A DNA stretch of 64,000 nucleotides from Hoplostethus atlanticus (Eukaryota > Chordata > Actinopteri > Trachichthyiformes > Trachichthyidae). The stretch is taken from the NCBI GenBank assembly GCA_034670405.1, contig JAXDDX010000016.1, positions 1,570,501-1,634,500 on the forward strand, read 5' to 3'. Position 1 is the stretch's first letter; every line of letters begins with the position of its first letter. The position numbers and the translations under genes were made by a program. The notes under the pieces were generated by a model. The model saw only the letters and a program-made list of their open reading frames with translations, made no database searches and had not been told where the DNA came from. Shown piece by piece: positions 58,775 to 64,000 of this stretch.

Positions 58775-58843
58775 CTTCTCACAATCAACCCCTGTGCTGT
58801 ACCTGTTTTTGTCTGTGTAGCTGCTCCACTTAAGGATTCTCAT

Positions 58844-58849
58844 AATAAA
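58844..58849 (+). terminator. Polyadenylation signal of ndufa3
   Basis: AATAAA 70 bp after the ndufa3 stop codon. Confidence 0.85.
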
Positions 58850-59077
58850 GATTCTCTATTCTCTAATACCACTTTTGTGTTGAATGGATTTGGTTGTCAC
58901 ACGTTCACTGCATTTGGATTGAATGGGGTTTGTGGGTGTGGGTTTTAGTGCATTGTAATCTCTTATTAAAACTTCAGAGAATGTTTTCTTAGTCCACTTA
59001 AATAAGGTTTAAGATTATCATTTCTTGTCTAAACCTGTAAAATATGAGAAAAACGGCAGCATTTTGTTACAGAAACG

Positions 59078-59083
59078 TTTATT
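59078..59083 (-). terminator. Polyadenylation signal of the BAIAP2-like gene
   Basis: AATAAA on the minus strand, the most distal good signal before ndufa3. It implies a 3' UTR of about 4.2 kb; other AATAAA-like sites between could give shorter forms. Confidence 0.5.
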
Positions 59084-62000
59084 GATTTCATCTTTGAACA
59101 GTACAGTAATAATACAGAAGTATCAACATAAACATGGACTCTAGTATAACAAGATTATGAAAAAATATGTTCATAGGTTATATACTGTGGTTTTACCACA
59201 GGGCAGCCAATGTATGGTACAGGGCTGTGTTTGGGGGAAAAACAAAATGTATTTTTTAAGCAGGTTTCCTGATGCACAAAGTTGTCCTTGCCACATTTAA
59301 AGGTCAGGCTACAGTGAGAATGATGCTGAGAAAAACAGAATTGTCACTTTCTTCAATTCTGAAAACTTGAAAATTCGGGCAAATTGGATCATCAAAATGT
59401 TACTTGACCACAATAAGCCCCCATTAGGCTGTCCCTCACAAAATGTAAAGATTGTGTGGAAAGCTTATGTCACTTCTTTTCATATACTGTACCTCTCAGA
59501 GGACAATCTCAAAATGTTGGCTGTAACTGCAGCTTTGGTGCTTAATTATATCAAGATGTCTACAATAAATCTTCTCTGTTGACCAACATCTCAAACACCC
59601 ACAAATGCTGTAAGAAAGCATACTGTCCAATGTTAAGATTTCTGCTTGCTATTCCAGAACTGATCATGAGATTTTTGAAAATACTGTAAGCTTGAACACA
59701 ACCCTGAACCTTCAGAAGTGGCTTAACACTGCTTAGAGAATAAATCCCTTGCTTCATATCCATATTATTTTACATGAGTAAGTAAGATTAGCAGCTGAAA
59801 TATGTGTAGTAATACTGTGTGAATCCCCTTTAAAGGCAGATCCAGCAGTGACATGGTTAAAATATGGGGCAGTGTGAATGAAGAAGATGCATTTGTGCTA
59901 GCTCATGTGGGCATTATAACACCTGTGTTCATTTGTGTGTATGCATTTATTGACACCCCCCCCAACACACACACACACACTGGTTTGTTTTCTAAGACTA
60001 AAAACGTTACCATGTCAGCAAAAGCAGAGAACTGATTTTCTTTTCTTCATAGAACATTTATTTCAAAACATGTCAAAATTCAGTATTTCAGGTAGAGTGT
60101 CCTCCCCCAGCAGTATTCCTCATGATGTCTTCAACAGTCACCAGGATTTCATATTGATGCAATTCAGACTACAGACAGTTTACACTGCTGCATATTTTAC
60201 AGAATCAATGAACAATGTAGAAATCAGTGTGCGACGTTAAAGCAATATTTCACTTCGGTAGAAGAGTTTTGAACTTTGAACGATTCTCTGTTTTCAACGG
60301 TAGTGGTATTGAGAACAGACAATAATGCACATGTGTTTTAAACTCATTTTAAATACCTCCATCCAGACTTTTGATAAGGGACAGCTGGCAATGCACATTA
60401 TGTACATATGTTATCTACATCTGTAAAATTAAAATATTGACAAGCTTTTTTACAAGGCACATCTATACATGTACTTGTACGTGTACAACCTCCTGTAGAC
60501 TTGTAAATGTAAATATGATGCACATGTACGTATGTATTACTGTAAATGCACATATATGTTTTCTTCATATTCCTATATCCTTCTCATATTTGTATATATG
60601 ATTATATATTATATAGATTTATAATATATATAATTATATATATTCTGCCTTCATTCTTTCTTTGTCTCAGTAAGGTCTACTGCTGTTATTTAAATTTTCA
60701 CGTACCTTTCATTCTTACATTCTACTTAACATGTTCTATTGGTGAAATTGTTGGTTGAGCATCTTCATATATTCCCCATTTGCCTTATCTTATAGGAGTT
60801 TATAAGGGTGAACCACCAATACTAGCCACTACAGCCGCCCTTACTTTCATTTCAAAAACTAGTCTAAATAAATCACAATTCTAAGTTTCAAACACGCATT
60901 CAAACCTATGTGATAATATTTAATTCTGTGTCCACAGGCTCACTTGAGGTAATATTTCCCGTTTCTTGAAAAGTCTGAATGCCACAGCTGACAGATTCCC
61001 ATGGATGCTAATGTTGGAGGTTTACTGCTACTGAACGTCTGTGCAGGTGTGCATGCTACAAAGTAAAATGTTCTACCAAAGTGAAATATCACTTTAAGGA
61101 AAAACAAAAAGTCAAATAAAAATCTTACAATCAGATATGTTTTTAAGCATTTTTTTAGTAAACGTTAGCTATATCACTTTGCTGTAACCTTTATTAATGT
61201 TGCCATACTACTCAAAGTAATTTACGTGCTGTTAGAAACTATTTCATAGAGACCTCTGTGGGTGATCTCTTGAATGCTACAAGGTGCTAAATGATCATAG
61301 CAACTCAATGACAGATTTGATGATAATATACATTAGACATGGCAATTAGGACAGGAACATAAAACATCTTAATTCACACAGACAAAAAATTCACTTTTAA
61401 ACTGCAATTTGCTAGAGAACACTATAGAGCTACTGGGCAGAGCAGAAAACTACATTGGATATCTCTAGTTTACCATTAACACTTGCTCAGACACTGTTCA
61501 ACTTCCCAATCACTTTCTTCATCACTTTCAAGGGTGCATTTCCCCATAAAAACCCAATCTTCTCATCAGTCTTGGCTTTCACATCTCTCTAAAAGATTCT
61601 GTACAGTCTGACTGGTAAACATGCAACTACAATCAACTAGATGTTGTCTAGCTTTTGATTTGGGACTGAAAATGAATCAAGAAGACATCAAATCCAAAGA
61701 CTAAGCGCTGAGATCCCTCATTCGTTACACTTTTAACCCTCAACAACTTGCTACTTCCTAAAAGACACTCCACTTAATGAAAACACCACCCAAACTCTCA
61801 AGTGTTAACTGTCAGAGCAACACACTGCTGACCCCCACAGTTTGCCTCTGTGAAGCTCATGAGCTCATTTCCTCATTTCCTAGCAATTGCGACACATTGA
61901 GCAGATAGGATGTTGAGGGTTTCATTCTTCGATCCTATTGAAAAATCTCAATCATTTCCCTAATCTGCAGATTACAGTCTCAAACTTTGAGAAACCTTTT

Positions 62001-63260
62001 CTAGGATTTTAGGGTAGAATGTGTATTTACATTGTATTTTGAGATCAATAGGTAAAAAGTTTATCAATCTCTCCAATTCACTGACTTCAAGTACTACAAT
62101 CTAATCTACACTCACGAAACATATACTAATATGTGAATTTACAGCAGCAGAATCTATCTTATTAACTGGCATCAAGTTTTAGGTGTCATATTATTGACAA
62201 ATCATAGACGGTGTTTATATTAACTGCTTATCAAATTGGGTGTCATATATTGCCCATGTTCTGGTAATGGTGAAGTGAAAGGGACACAAAAATAACTTAG
62301 CCTGCCAAGTTAATTATAAAAGTTATGAGATGTGGAGTGTACACTCTCAACCAAACAGCCTGTTTTTAAATAGAAAAGATAGGTTGAACAATTTTCCAAG
62401 TGTAAATGACAATGAACATATTTTACCTTCATTGGAACCAACAACCTGGCAGCTAATCTAAAAAAAAACGTTCTAAAATAGGAGCCTGTCCTTTTCCATG
62501 ACACTTCATCACAGTGAAGGTGAAATTACACTACAAATACACAACCTGCTATTAGGAGCCAGTCCCTAAATGGGTTGAACTAAAAAACTGCTCTTCTCAA
62601 TATTGGCACAAAAACATACAAACAGCAAACAAAAACTACAATAAAGGTTATGTCAAGGAAAAAACTGCAATGCAAAAAAATAAAATAATAGGTTTCATTC
62701 AGTAGGAGCTTAAAAGTATTAGTTCTTCTGGATGAGCAAGCTACATTGGTTGCTAATACTAAACTGTCTGTTCACTATGGCCAAACATTACATGTATGAT
62801 TCTTAAACACTAGATATTTCCATTTCCATCCCCACATTTCATTCAAACACAATTTTCAGATATTATAGTGGGCTTAGTTTCTACATTTCTGTCCTATTAA
62901 ATGTTGAGAGGAACTACACAAAGGATGTGAAATTAACACAACACAGAGAAAATTACCTAAAAAGTCAAAGTGACCATAAGTAGATCAATGACAAATCAGC
63001 CTTTACACACACCTTTGTCATTGTTTTCATTTAAGAATGTTTTATTCTTGCCCATATTCAGACGTGTGCAAGTCACATCGGTCTGAAACACAAGCCTCAT
63101 TAATCTGTATTTGATTAAACTTCAAAAAACACAGATATAATTTAAAATAGTTTTCCTAAATAATCTAAATGTACGAATTTGCTAATTCCAGGATTCAACC
63201 TGAGGCTCAACACAGCAACAGACCACGGAGGACAAGACCCCTGCTGTGGGAATCCATAAC
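59084..63260 (-). other. Probable long 3' UTR of the BAIAP2-like gene
   Basis: AT-rich sequence without a coding exon on either strand. A short CA run at about 59965-59981 and AT repeats at about 60590-60645 are the only simple repeats noticed. No RNA gene was recognised. Assignment to a 3' UTR is inferred from the signal at 59078 and the absence of another gene. Confidence 0.5.
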
Positions 63261-63952
63261 CTACTCAATGATGGGAGCTGAGCGATCATTGGTGACAGTT
63301 TTTCTGAGTCGGACGTGCGCAAATGGATTGGTCCTGAAATTAAAGGATGATATAAATGAAAGGTACCACATATTCAAAAGGCATATAATCTTTCATCACA
63401 CTATGTCTGTAACTAACTCGACGTTTGTTACAGGTCCAAGACTAAGTAATGGTTCAACATATTAATTGTTGTTTTCATATTAATTGTATTAATCCTCATT
63501 TGGTGGGAAATCTACTCCAAATGATGTTATTTGGAGATCACTGATACATGTGAGTTGGTGCTAGATATATGTACCTGGTTGGGGAGGGTGGTGGAGAGGC
63601 CAAATCTGAGGAGAGCTGTAATGCAGAAGAGAGAAGGATATGAGAAGCACATCTAATATTATGTTGTAACATTCTGTTATGATAAGCCATTCATACCTCT
63701 TGCATTAGCATTGACAGAGTGGGTCGATTAGGAGGGCCTGTCCACTCTAACCCTTGACCTTTTCCAAAAGGCTTCAGGCTGACCTGGTTGCTGTCGGCCA
63801 TGCTGTATGGGCGCGGGCGGAAGGTGCTGACCCTCTGGGGAGGAAGGGAACGTTCCTCTTCTGACTCAGGGGTCAGGGATGGCAGACCCGGAGACACCAG
63901 CTTGTCAAGCTGGCCGGTACTAGTGCTGCTGGCCTTAGATAAGAGGAGAGAG
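63261..63952 (-). CDS. BAIAP2 / IRSp53-family protein, last three coding exons (5' part beyond window)
   Basis: Three minus-strand exons join in phase: 63952-63697 (256 nt), 63615-63575 (41 nt) and 63333-63261 (73 nt, ending in TAG). The encoded tail has SSTSTGQLDKL, then FRPRPYSMADSN, a proline-serine linker, and finally NPFAHVRLRKTVTNDRSAPI before the stop. IRSp53 has the same order after its SH3 domain (SSSTGNLLDK, KQRPYSV, NPFAHVQLKPTVTNDR), so family assignment is good. The last motif is WH2-like, of the actin-binding kind. The full protein should carry an N-terminal I-BAR domain that bends membranes and an SH3 domain, both outside the window. Which paralogue this is (BAIAP2, BAIAP2L1, BAIAP2L2 or a fish-specific copy) cannot be settled from the tail. 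Confidence 0.82.
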
Positions 63953-64000
63953 CTACAGACAAAGGAAAGAAAATGCAAGAAAAAATATAAAGGAAATATT

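Overview
The window is nuclear DNA from a vertebrate, almost certainly a ray-finned fish. It holds compact multi-exon genes with GT-AG introns, polyadenylation signals, long CA/CT microsatellites, a decayed Tc1-like transposon, an L2-type LINE fragment and several short teleost-type interspersed repeats. There are no bacterial operons, no CRISPR array and no phage. Nine protein-coding genes were found by reading exons by eye and checking that splice phases join. The species cannot be named from this.

Layout. mboat7 (+, 856-5248, 8 coding exons, 475 aa). tmc4 (+, 7644-14491, 16 coding exons). leng1 (+, 15377-17865, 4 exons, 296 aa). lmtk3 (+, 19329-35215, 16 coding exons including one of 6.5 kb). 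prpf31 (+, 37167-42074, 13 exons, 506 aa). cnot3 (-, 44376-52672, about 18 coding exons, about 905 aa). tfpt (-, 54723-57372, 199 aa). ndufa3 (+, 57990-58774, 83 aa). Last come the final three coding exons of a BAIAP2/IRSp53-family gene (-, 63261-63952), with a long 3' UTR reaching to about 59.06 kb; the rest of that gene lies beyond the right edge.

The set mboat7-tmc4-leng1-cnot3-prpf31-tfpt-ndufa3 is the neighbourhood of human 19q13.42, with local changes of order and orientation. lmtk3, which in human lies several Mb away on 19q13.33, sits inside the block here. The genes do not form one pathway. They cover phosphatidylinositol acyl remodelling (mboat7), a TMC membrane protein (tmc4), a brain-type pseudo-receptor kinase (lmtk3), tri-snRNP assembly (prpf31), mRNA deadenylation (cnot3), INO80 chromatin remodelling (tfpt), respiratory complex I (ndufa3) and membrane/actin bending (the BAIAP2-like gene).

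Most notable points. (1) Four places in two genes (two in tmc4, two in lmtk3) where the conserved reading frame is restored by removing one base from a short homopolymer, with exon phase arithmetic agreeing that one base is extra each time; the other genes are clean. (2) A 106-bp tandem duplication of the tmc4 first coding exon. (3) A greatly enlarged lmtk3 tail with repeated basic-serine and FLTEI-type short motifs. (4) A BAIAP2-family gene near lmtk3, echoing AATK-BAIAP2 and LMTK2-BAIAP2L1 in human. I found no convincing sign of a wholly new biological system.
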